Source: Cyrtodaria siliqua
Lineage: Eukaryota > Mollusca > Bivalvia > Adapedonta > Hiatellidae
Direction: 5' to 3'
DNA: 64,000 nucleotides
Assembly (NCBI GenBank): GCA_037043455.1
Contig: JAWPHD010006750.1
Span: 62,001 to 126,000, forward strand
Shown here: one piece after another, positions 1-55,500 of the stretch
Numbering within the stretch: position 1 is the first letter of the stretch
Layout: the number at the start of each line of letters is the position of its first letter
Program-made: the position numbers and the translations under genes
Notes under the pieces: generated by a model
Database searches by the model: none
The model's input: the letters and a program-made list of their open reading frames with translations, nothing else
What the model was told of the DNA's origin: nothing

Positions 1-104
1 AACTATGAGATTTTATGGGAGGGTACGCCGACTCATCAGCTACCCAAGCCCGTCTTTGAATACCATGAAACATTAGTAACACATGCCAACAAGCACCAAC
101 CCAC
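1..104 (-). other. Start of DDX23 intron 12, truncated by the window edge
   Basis: This is intronic sequence after the exon-12 donor. No further DDX23 exon is recognisable before the edge. Confidence 0.7.
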
Positions 105-43157
<43,053 letters not shown>

Positions 43158-43444
43158 TTTAATCAAAAAAGATACACACACTTATAAAAAAGTTCAACTT
43201 TAAGCAGAGAAACTTCTGGTGTTTACGCAATAAATTACAAAATAGTAGTTCATATGAACGTTTTCTTTACGATCATGCGAGCTGCCATTTTGTTGGCGGC
43301 ATTGCGTGATTTTCACACGCCCGTGATTTCTAGTTTATAACACACACATTTGTTGCCGAAACTGTACGTTACCTTCTAGCTCCTAGTTTTGTGAATGCTT
43401 TTTGTATTCAGCGCATGTCAAGCGTTTTCGATTAAATGACAACA
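43158..43444. promoter_or_regulatory. Putative bidirectional promoter of DDX23 and ELP2
   Basis: The region separates divergent start codons by 287 bp and must contain both 5' UTRs. It includes gccattttgttggcggc at about 43282-43298, which resembles a YY1-type GCCATnTTG site often found near start sites of housekeeping genes, and short GC-richer stretches in an AT-rich context. No TATA box is obvious. The promoter role is inferred from gene arrangement. Confidence 0.7.
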
Positions 43445-43570
43445 ATGGCCGGGTTTGACACATGCTATGTCAGTGCAGGGTGTAATAGAACGCCCCATTG
43501 TGCGGACTGGGGACAAAACAACCTCATATGCTATGGATCTTGTAGAGCTGTTGTCATTTATCAACCTGAG
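43445..43570 (+). CDS. ELP2: ELP2 exon 1 (start codon)
   Basis: The exon has 42 codons from ATG, encoding MAGFDTCYVSAGCNRTPHCA, DWGQNNLICYGSCRAVVIYQ and PE. This resembles the ELP2 N-terminal blade strand (NR..W...gl..yGs...V.iy.P). The donor is gtattt, phase 0. Confidence 0.9.
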
Positions 43571-46500
43571 GTATTTGCGATGTACTTCATGATTCATTTT
43601 AAGTTGTATTGAACATTTATTGCAATAATTGCACAAGGCTGTGCAAATACACGAAATAAAGCTACCAAGAAAAGATAAATTTTGCTTATAATTCTCAGTA
43701 CTGAAGAGTGGGAGGACGGGGTTCAGTAGCCGGTCGTGTCATACCAAAAATAGAAAAGGGTATTAGTAGCTCACTTGCTTGACGTTTAGCATATAAAATT
43801 ATGTTCTAGGACTTGTCGATAGCGAGGGACATGCGTTTCCGAAAACCGCTGAGCATGCGTGTCACCGTTGTAAATTCATTGTTTTTCAGACAAGATTTAA
43901 AAGGCCGTTTTTTTTTCGAAATAATTAGTTTTACTTAAAGTAAAATGATGAAACTCTACAATGATATCCAATTTGTAAACTTTAATTATCGATAAAGTAG
44001 TTTTTATCGATCTAAGCTTACACCCATGCAGGTCAATAAACGTAAAATCGCACCTTGCGGTAACCATGACAGAAGATCCACCATATTTGAGTTTCCTATC
44101 TGCCTCAATGCAAAATAGGTCAAGTTTAATAACCAATATCTCTGATAATAATGGCTTAAAAATTATCAGAATAAAGTCATATTGTCAATTAAAGTTAGAT
44201 TTATAACTTTGATGTCTTAACCTGTAAATTTCTAGCCAGTATCATAGAAGAAACGTTTTTCCTAAAATTGCATGCGCGACGGATTTCGGAAAACCTGTTC
44301 GCTATTTTTAGCTCCTGGCAGAAGGGTGCTTGTGATGTAATGGTGTTTTCTTTGGATAACCAATGAAATTCATTATTCAAATTAGATGATAATGTTACTC
44401 GGAACTATGGGTAATATATGACAATAAAATGCTGTGGAAAATTGTATTCATTCTATTTTTAAATAGAGGTCAAAGTTGCTCAACTTTGAGGCCTAGTTTC
44501 ACATAGAAATAATCCGATGTGAAGGGGCGGTCATATACCATTGGAAAGCATTTATTTTACTCTTTAAAAAGCATGTTGTCTTATGTTTTTATCTATTAGT
44601 GCATTTTACCGCAATGCCTACAAATAAAGCAGGTGTTACACGTAACTGTATGAAAGTAGTAGAGCGCAATACACACTTCAGCTGATGACGCGAGTTGTTT
44701 ATACACAAAATCTGGCAGATAAAAATAAAAGATGTTAAGAGTTTAAACTGCAATAACGTTTTTATTACTAAATGGATTTTGATAATTTAAACGGCATTAT
44801 TTTTGTTTTTCTTTCCTCGTTTGAGTAGTTAATATGGATTAAATATTTTCCTTTTAATCCAAAAAGGTCTGTCATGGTTACTTGCGGAAGTTGCGCAAGT
44901 TGAAGGTCGGCATGCTTAACTTGTGACTGGGGCTTAACCATTCAAGATACAGGAAAAATAATGATGTCATCTGAAAGAGCTATGATTGACCTTTCTAATG
45001 GTACTAAAGATGGGAAATTCCTGAAAATAGTCCCGATGCAGCTGGATTGAAATAGGTCATCTTTGGACACCGATTGCGCAAAAAGTAGTGCAAAGGCATT
45101 AAATGACACTATGTCACAATAAAGCATGGTTTACGATCTTTCCAGTAATATATCAGACTTATCTTTGCAGGTTAGTGCAATGCAGCGCATGATTGATGAT
45201 CATGGCATATATTCATAAATGTTCAATAGAATTACATAGCAATGCACTAGAAATCGCGTCCTCGACAACGCCAATACTACGCCTGTATGACCAAATTTGA
45301 CAACACGTTCAGACACTACTTACTACTTTCAAAATTAAATAACTTTGTTATTTTAAGTCCGATTTTAAAAATTAAAAAAGCAATTTTGATTCTTAATGAT
45401 TGTTTTATTTGAATAAATATTTTTTATTCACATAAATATTTTATAAAAAAATCAATGTCTCTCCCTATTGTCGACACAATGGGTTCGCCTGTTGGTTGCC
45501 AATGAACGTGGTTGCCAATGGCCTCCGCTGGTAACATTTGGTATCAACGAGGCCACCAATACTACCTCAGGTGTAGAGTCGGGTGAAGATTGGTTACCAA
45601 TGTTCTACCTATCGGCAACCGACGGTGACCGATGGTAACCGATCGGTAACCGATGGGAGAATCCTGAACGGACCCAATGTCAGTGTAATGTGACTGGGTG
45701 GGTATCATGTCATGAGTCTGCAATGTGGTATTCCAGTGCGTAAGCACTATAAAGATGAGCATTGACCTCATTGCTACAAGTAGGCACCATTGTGATATGA
45801 CTGAAAGACTGTCAACTGTGACATTAAACCTAATACATACATAGTCTGCCAACTGTATATTTTCAAGCTGGTTATCAGTGTGAGCGTGAAAGCCCATTTA
45901 CAGCACCAACCAACTGATTTTATTCACATGCAAGTTTCTCATGTCACAGCATCAATGATGTCGCAAGTGTCATCAGTTGCATGATTGTAAATGAACATTC
46001 CATTCCTTTAAAGCAGAATGGGAGTGGGAGATTGCTTACCAGTAATGTCATTTTTCTCGTGTAAGATTTGGAGAATTTTTTTTATTATTAATAATTTTAA
46101 TAAATTTAAAAAAAAGGATGGACATATTCATATTAGGACAAAGGAATTAGCTTGAGATTTACAGTTGCATGGCAGATGAAATAGTTCTTGCTGTACATTC
46201 ACGAACAGAGGGTAACATATATTAGAAACTATGGAAACATGTAACAAATTGTTAAAAATAATATCTGGTTCATCACACTCAGTTTTATCATTCTATAATA
46301 TTTAATACCTTATCTGTCACCTCATGATGTCATTACTGTAATGAACTGAGTGAATAAAAGATTTGATTTGATTTGGAGATGGATGCGAATAAAATTTGTT
46401 AAAATGCTGGATTTTAATTTTAACTCCGTCAGAAAAATTAAAATAATTTAATTTCTTATATGATGTATTTGTCAGACTGATGATGGCAGTAGACCAGCAG

Positions 46501-49500
46501 CTATACTACAGACACTGACAGGACACACAGACAGGGTCAACTGTATAACATGGATCAGAAAGAGATATCAAGGTTTAATGTTGCACATATTTTACGATGT
46601 TTATTTAATGTCAGAAACCATTTTAATGTATATAATAGAGTAAACTTTAATTATTGCTGGTAACCATTCTTCATAAAACAGAAGTATTATTATTAAAGGA
46701 TTACATTCATATTTGTGTCCTTCATTGTTGTCTAAACGTTGCTAAGTCACATGACTCCTAGTTTCTGTCATCATTTGGGGACTCTATTTCTTTTCTTTAT
46801 AAGTTACAGCCTGTCAAATATCGGAGAGTTACTAAAACTGTTCACTAATAAAATAAGAGATTTATGGATGGTTGAATGCAGTGAGTTTATTTCCAGAATA
46901 TGCATGTCTCTTTAAGAGTTTACCTACATGTATGATCCCCCACACAACTGGAAAGAGAGCCAGGCCTGTCCATTTTGGAAAAAAAACTCGTGCTTATTTC
47001 TCATTTTGGGAAAGATGTAAGATTTCATTAATTCAGTAAATATGACAAACTATGCTTTATTAATATTTTCATCCATAATTTATTATAATTACTTCTCAGT
47101 CAAAACTTACTTAACAAAAGTATATTGCAGAATTACTAGTTTTTCTCAAATTCTGAGAGAATGCTGCTTTCTGATTGGGAAAAAATTCTGCCACAGTTGG
47201 GAAAAAACAGTCAAGTTTTCAATTGGGAAGAGGCATTTTACAGGCCTCTGTTATATACGGTAAAAAAGCCCTGGTTCTTATTACTTTAGGGGTGTCCGTG
47301 GCCGAGTGGCTAACGTCTCTGACTTGAAATCACTTGCCCCTCACCACTGTAGGTTCGATCCCTCAGGGGCCTAGGAATCTTTATGTGAGGAAGCTATCCA
47401 GCTGGCTTGCGGTACGTCGGTGGTTCTACCCAGGTGCCCGCCCGTGCACGAAAATTGCCCGGAGGGGCACCTAGGGTCTTCCTCCACCAGTGGAAGCTGG
47501 AAAGTCGCCATATGACCCTAGCTGTTGGTGCGACTATAAAATCCAATTGAATTCAATTCTTATTACTTTACCTGTTTGACCACTATTATCGATAGCCTTC
47601 ACCACTTCTATGATATGCTATTGTATGAATATGTTAATTTTTACATTATCAGAAGCAGAGACAGAGATGGTTTCTGGCTCGGTGGACAAGACTGTCATAG
47701 TATGGGAGAAAAGTCAAGACCAGGTTTGTGGCATTTTAATATTACATTTTACATTTCTGAATACTGCAGGTCTGCATTTTAGCTAGACTTGCCACCTGGC
47801 TATTGTGCTTCATTGTCTAGCTGTTGAAACATAGCCTGATCCGCCAGTAATGAAACATTAATACTGTTGTTTAGTTGTTACACATTTTTGTCCTGTCGTG
47901 TCCTGGAACACATTTTTATTACTGGCATTCCTCGAACAGTTTTGAATGAGTTGTTCCCAAACTTCATCTGCTCATAACAATTGATGACCTTATGTTCTAC
48001 ACTCATTCTTGATTGCCTGATTTATTACAGAATTATGCCCTTTGTTGTGTCGCCTGCTTAACATGGCAGACACTTAGGGATCACTTTGTCCGTCGTCGTC
48101 CATCCTTTGTCCGTCACACTTTAACCTGCAACCGAACCTTGGCCATAACTTGATAAATATTTGACATAAGTTCATAAAACTTCACAGACATCTTCATCTT
48201 AACCTGACGAATGCTGTTACATATGTCCAATAACTCTGACTTTCATTTTGACAGAGTAATGCCCCCTTTCATAAAACTTTAACCTGCAACATATCCAAGC
48301 TCTTAACTGGCCATAACTTAAGTATTTCATCTATGTTCATAAAACTTCACACACATATTCATCTTACCACACAGACTATTGTTACCCATGACCAATAATT
48401 CTGACTTTCATTTCAGCAGAATTATGTCCCTTTACATAAAACTTTACCCTGCAACCTAGTGAAGGGCCATAATTATTGTGTTACTCTTATAAATCTGTCA
48501 CACCTTGGTTAAGGTTTCCTAATACACCATTAGACCCAGATTCACAGTTGCATTTAGACGAATATTTTTTTTATGTAAAGTTGTCCCCACCCCCACTGAT
48601 AGTCCTTGATGTTTTTAAAATTCCTATCAAGACCTCTGACGACATGTCCTCAAACCATTAGGATCTTATTTTAAACGTCAGAAAACGTCCAAAACAACGA
48701 TAATGTTATTTTAAAGCAATGTTACATTCAAACAACAAATTGAGTTAAAAACGGGATAAATCTGCATATTTTCATCTTTTTGTGTTGAGAGATGGGCATA
48801 CAAATCAGTTGTAAGAAAATTTGTTTGTATTATATTCAATCTCTTGAAAATGTGTGTATTAAATACATAAAAATCTAAGTCAGGTAAGAAATAAAATATT
48901 TCAGCCGGTATATATTGTTCGAAATCAAAACCTGGTGTTTGGACATGAAACACATCAAAACAGCAGGCCTACGGCCCTTGGTATCGATGATCATCAAGTC
49001 CCGCCCACAAGGTGCTGATCTGGAACAATATAAACCCGCTGGAAATATTTTATTTTTTAACTAAAAACCTCAAAGTGATGCTGCTGTATTATATTGTATC
49101 TAAATCTGAAGTGTGGCATACTGCAGGATATGCAGGTCGTGGCCATCTTAAGTCTCCTTTTCCAACACATTAAAATCCCTAAAGTCTTTAAAATTCAGAC
49201 ACATCTGCATCTTCTACTAAAAACCTCAAAACAATGCTGCTATATTACGTTATACCTAAATTTAAAGTGGGGCATATGTGTCCCATTTAATTTAAAAAAA
49301 AAAAACGACCTCGGTAGCTCAGTGTATAAGGTTTTGTGATTAAGGGACACTGTCCGTAACTTTTAGCTTATAAAACACCCAATAATTATGTTCGCAAACA
49401 TTATAGACTAAACATTATTCAATATTTCCTAATTAAAAGCAAGATTGTTTAACGGAATTCAATCGCGGTACAAAAAAAAGCAAATCCACTTCGTGGGTTT

Positions 49501-52500
49501 GAACTCGCAGTAAAAATAAGTGTGCATGAGCGTAAAGTTGTCGGAACTCGCTCACGACTGAGCTAAGCGGGCTATACATATCACGCAAAACATACTATGG
49601 TGAAAACCTAGTGCGCTATGGAAGTCACGTGAATGCATAAAAGGTAAATATTGTGGATACATTTCAATGAATAAAAGTCAGACAGTTATTTGGTTATGCT
49701 CAATATCTGCTTACTTACGGACAGTGTCCCTTTCAGAGCTACAGATCTCTGCCACTCATGGGTTTGCTCCTTGGTGGAGGCTTGTCTGAAGGGAAACTTC
49801 TTCCTTCAGTGTGATCTCCTTTGAGGTTGCTGTTCCTTATATCCTAATATGATGTGTTAAAGGGATGTAATAAACTATTTTATTTCATTTAAATACTATT
49901 TTAAACAATTATAAACCCTTTTAATATTGGTATAATTTTTTTATGATAATGTCCTAAATTATTTTATCCCTTCTACTTTGCAGTACAAGATAAAGCAGGT
50001 CCTGTCTGGTCATACAGCTCCAGTTACTGCCCTTGGTGCACATTACATCTACAAAGGGGGAGACCTCCACAGGACTGTAATAGTGTCAGCATCTGTGGAT
50101 TCCTGCGTAAAAGTTTGGAGTAGAACAGGAACAGAAGGTAGGTTTAGATTCAGCTTATAAAGGGACACGTGGCAATCTTATCAGCTCGACTTTTATTTGA
50201 AGAAAAAGGAGCTATTGTCGTCGTGATTGTTGTCTTTTTGGAAAAAAAAAGAACTATTGTCCTCAGCTAAGTGTCATTGTTGTCAACATGATCATCCCCA
50301 ACTTCAGCAGCATTCAATTAAGTTGCAGGCACTTAGGGAAACTTTGTCCGTCATCTGTCATAGTCTAATGTTGGTGTCGATGTCTGCCACACTTTAGACC
50401 TGCACAGTGCGTCGTTCGTCCATCTGTTGTCCGTCACACTTTAACCTGCAACCTAACCTTGGCCACAACTTGAAAAGAATTTGAACTATGTTCATAAAAG
50501 TTCACACACATCTTCGTCTAAAATCAAGGAAATCCGTTACACATGTCCAGTAACTCTGACTTTCATCTTGGCATTATTATGCCCCTTTTCATGAAACTTT
50601 AACCTGCAACCTATTCAAGCTAATAACTGGACATAACTTGAAAAGTATTTGACCTATGTTCATGAAACTTCTCACATCTGTCTTAACTCAAGGAATTCCG
50701 TTACGCATGTCCAATAGCTCTAACTATCATTTTGACAGAGTTAGCCCCTTTTCGTAAACTTTAACTTGTAGCCTAATCTGGCTCATAACTTGGCAAAAAT
50801 ATTGAAATGATACTTTATACAGTTCCTCCTTATCAAATATCCAATGCAGACTTTTGCCATTTTTCATAAACTTTAACAATTTAAAAAACTGATTATAAGG
50901 TGGGGGTGCGGTGCCTAAATGTGTTATATGCGAGGTGGGGTCTGTAGTCTTGAATATAAATTATAAATCAAGTGGGGTTTATTTTGCAAATTAAGTAAAC
51001 TTGAATGTCAAGGTCAAACTAATGTTGGTGCAATCTAAAACGCGGGTTTCCAACAAGGACGTAAATCGAGGTTTACATCGGACATAACAGCATATTACCA
51101 GTATAATGGGATGGCGCATTGTTGGTCTTTATCTACTGAAAAATGCTATATTCTGCCTAATTATCATTCTAGAACCTGATCTTTACCAAACTTTGTGAGG
51201 TTCAAGCTTGGAAAAGTTTGAAAAACACCAATATCTAACACTTAACAACAGAGTTATGGCCCTTGTTTTAATGAAAAATGCCATATTCTGCCTTGTTAAT
51301 GCTGTAGTTATTTTGTCTTTATAGTTTATATTATTTATACAATTTCAAACATAAATAAAAACGGTTGTGTTCAGTGAGAAACAATAGAGTTGCAGCCGTT
51401 GATTTATTGAACAAATGCTTATATTGGTATTAGCCTTATACTTTTAGACGGTCTTTCACTAACTTGGTCAAAAATTTATATTGGTAAAAGGTTCATTAGG
51501 TTATAAAGTAGTTATATCCCCAGGGTTTAACCTAGGCCTGGATTTTAGGGAGAAGTGACTTCTCCCTCCAAAGAAAATAGAGAGAAGTGACCAAAAAATA
51601 GGGAGAAGTGAGGGAGACACGGTCTTTTAATTATATGACACCGCACTTTTCCGGAAGTAAAATATTGGCGAAAATTCAGTAGAAATGTCCTCTATTATTA
51701 ACTCTTTTTCATGCATTAATTTGTTTGGAATGCCAAAAGGTCCGTTTTATCAAACAATTAAGAAAACACAACTCTAGTCATTATTTGGTGGTATCATTTA
51801 ATCACCTAGGTCAATTAACTTCAGATTGTTGTTTCAATCACCGTTTTCAACACGCACTTGTCTAACTGTAACGGAACCTACAATTGGTCAATTGTTCAGC
51901 TATATGCAATCTCATTGGATAAGGCGTGTGTATTCCCTGTACAGTCTAATTTGTAAACAAAAAATGGCGAGGTGCGAAAATTGCCTCGGGGGATATCATA
52001 GTTGTAGGAATGTATGCTCCCCGCGGGGTTTCTGCCGTGATCGATCAAAGCAATTAGCATAATCCCTTCCCAGAGATGTCTACGCCTGTCCTGTGACATA
52101 AATCACAGGTCAATTAAAGGACTGGTTACACTTCGCTGGAGGGCTAGAAAAAAGCGAAGTGGTCAATCTCAAGGAGACAAACTTCGCCGTCGGCTAAAAA
52201 AAAGCGAAGTCACGGACGAAAAAGCGACTTTGTCGCTGATGTCGCTGATGTCGCCCTCCAGAATGAACACTGTATCCCATCAAACACAACAAAGTTATAG
52301 CCCTTGAATTATTTAATAAATAAAGTTTGTTTAAATGAACGTCTCGATCAGTAGCTTTGAATTTCACCGAATTGTATCTGAAAGTGTGTTTTAATCAGAT
52401 CTCGGATGAGTTGGATATATAGAGTTATTGCCCTTCATTATGTTGAAATCTGGCAGAGTAATTGGTTCAAATACAAATGCAAGAGAAACCCCTCCTGATC

Positions 52501-55500
52501 TGCTTCAGCTTCATATGAAATGTGCACATGCATTAAATAAGCCACATATTTTTTAGTTTGTTATTATTTATGAAAACAATTGGTCTGGAAAACCCAATGA
52601 CTCGGCTGTTTTTTTTTTGCAAAGTCATAATTATTAATTTAAATGCCCTCCCTCCTCGAGTTGCCTTTCGACCACAAATTTCTTTAAAATGACAGCAATT
52701 TTGGATTAAAACTGATAAAAATAAAACATAAAATTTCACACCCTGCCTCAAATTTTACTATAATTTGTATGCGATTCTAACAATAATTTTATATCGGCCT
52801 GAGTTTCTGTACCTGCCCACACCCCAACCCCACCCCCACATTGTTTTAGCCTTGTTTTCTGATGGTAAATATTGGCTATATAAATTATTATTCTCTGAAA
52901 AATCGAATAGTCGAGCTGCGCTGTTCTCCGACAACTCTTGTTCAAAATGAAGTTCAAAATAAGATTCACTTACATATTCTTAGTGATATGCCCTTCCTCT
53001 CTAGAAAACTGCTGAGGCCAAACAAAAAAATAGGTGTGTTTCCTATTGCATGCTCTAAAAAAATAGGGTCGGTAGGTAGGCATTTTTTTTTTAATTTTTT
53101 TTTTTGGAGCAAGATATTGTGCGATTCTACATGTATTCATCTCATTAACCCCATACTTGTATTCTACTTTTACTTTCAAAATACAAAGTTGATAAATAAA
53201 ATCATCATATAGCCATGCAAATGGTTCTTAACTCTCACAAACAGGTCAATAAAGTCATTTCAGCCAGAAAAACAGGCCTTAAATACTCAAAAATGTTTTT
53301 TATCACAAAAAATTGGATTATATAGTTGTGAACTTCTTTCAAATACACCAGGCATGACACTGGCACTTGAGGCGCAAATATTATAAAAACAATTTTAAAA
53401 AATATGATACCCTACTATCGTATGTTTTATATAATAGTAAAACATACGATAGTAGGGTATTATATAAAACATACGATAGTAGGGTATCAATATTTTTTTT
53501 TATTGTTTTTATAATATTTGTGCCTCAAGTGCCGGCGAGGCATGAATATTAAACTGATTTACTTCCTGTATACCTTTACCATATTTGAATTAATGGTTGA
53601 TGTCCAAGATACATGTATGATCTTGGAAGAGATCAACAATGAGCATTTTAATTGATGCATTCGTAACATAGTTTTTGCTACTGCTGCTTCTACTGCTGCT
53701 GCTGCTGCTACTTCTGCTGCTGTTGTTGTTATTCATTTCAACTAATTAGGTTTTTGAACAAAAATGGGAAACAAAGGAATAGAATATATGCACAAAAAAA
53801 AAATGAAAAATAAGGGAATAATCAAAAAAAAAAAAGAAGTAAAGGAATTGGCCAAAAAAGAAAAGATGGGAAATAAGGGAATAGATCAAAACAAAAAGAT
53901 GGGAAATAAGGGAATAGACCAAACAAACTAATTAATATGGGAAATAAGGGAATAGACCAAAACAAAAATTAAGATGGGAAATAAGGGAATAGACCAAAAC
54001 AAAAATTAAGATGGGAAATAAGGGAATAGACCAAAACAACAAGATAGGCAATAAGGGAGTAGACCAAAACAAAAAGATGGGCAATAGGGGAATAGACCAA
54101 AACAAAAAGATGGGAAATAAGGAAATAGACCAAAACAAAAACTTAAGATGGGAAATAAGGGAATATACCAAAACAACAAGATGGTCAATAAGGGAATAGA
54201 CCAAAACAAAAAGATGGGAAATAAGGGAATAGACAAAAACAAAAAGTTGGGATATAAGGAAATAAAACAAAAACTTAAGATGGGAAATAAGGGAATATAC
54301 CAAAACAAAAAGATGGGAAATAAGATAATATACCAAAACAAAAAGATGGGCAGTAAGGGAATAGACCAAAACAAAAAGATGGGAATAGACCAAAACAAAA
54401 AGATGGGCAATAAGGGAATAGACCAAAACAAAAAGATGGGCAATAGGGGAATAGACCAAAACAAAAATTAAGATGGGAAATAAGGGAATAGACCAAAACA
54501 AAAATTAAGATGGGAAATAAGGGAATAGACCAAAACAACAAGATGGGCAATAAGGGAATAGACCAAAACAAAAAGATGGGCAATAGGGGAATAGACCAAA
54601 ACAAAAAGATGGGATATAAGGAAATAGACCAAAACAAAAACTTAAGATGGGAAATAAGGGAATATACCAAAACAAAAAGATGGTCAATAAGGGAATAGAC
54701 CAAAACAAAAAGATGGGAAATAAGGGAATAGACAAAAACAAAAAATTGGGATATAAGGAAATAGACCAAAACAAAAACTTAGATGGGAAATAAGGGAATA
54801 TACCAAAACAAAAAGATGGGAAATAAGACAATATACCAAAACAAAAAGATGGGCAGTAAGGGAATAGACCAAAACAAAAAGATGGGAAATAAGGGAATAG
54901 ACCAAAACAAAAAGATGGCCAATAAGGGAATAGACCAAAACAAAACTTAAAATGGGAAATAAGGGAATAAACCAAAACAATAATTTAAAATTGGAAGTAA
55001 GGGAATAGACCAAAACAAAACTTAAAATGGGATATAAGGGAATAGACCAAAACAAAAAGATGGGCAATAAGGGAATAGACCAAAACAAAAAGATGGACAA
55101 TAATGGAATAGACCAAAACAAAAAGATGGGCAATAAGGGAATAGACCAAAACAAACATTTAAAATGGGAAATAAGGGAATAGACTAAAAAAACAACTTCA
55201 ATGGGAAATAAGGGAATAGACCAAAACAAAAAGATGGGCAATAAGGGAATAGACCAAAACAAAAAGATGGGAAATAAGGGAATAGACCAAAACAAAAAGA
55301 TGGCCAATAAGGGAATAGACCAAAACAAAACTTAAAATGGGAAATAAGGGAATAAACCAAAACAATAATTTAAAATTGGAAGTAAGGGAATAGACCAAAA
55401 CAAAACTTAAAATGGGATATAAGGGAATAGACCAAAACAAAAAGATGGGCAATAAGGGAATAGACCAAAACAAAAAGATGGACAATAATGGAATAGACCA

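Larger units (their letters stand above)
47724..49983 (+). other. ELP2 intron 3
   Basis: The intron contains a dispersed repeat at about 48050-48480 (tttgtccgtcacactttaac, cataacttgataaatatttg), related to 50340-50880. The short-TIR element is at 49342-49732. The rest has no recognised feature. Confidence 0.65.

Noticed and set aside
43418..43636. 72-codon minus-strand ORF overlapping ELP2 exon 1
   Set aside because: It is the antisense shadow of the real ELP2 first exon.
47289..47375. Functional tRNA-Ser gene
   Set aside because: It has SINE body, tail and a 14-bp target duplication; the tRNA part is only its promoter-bearing head.
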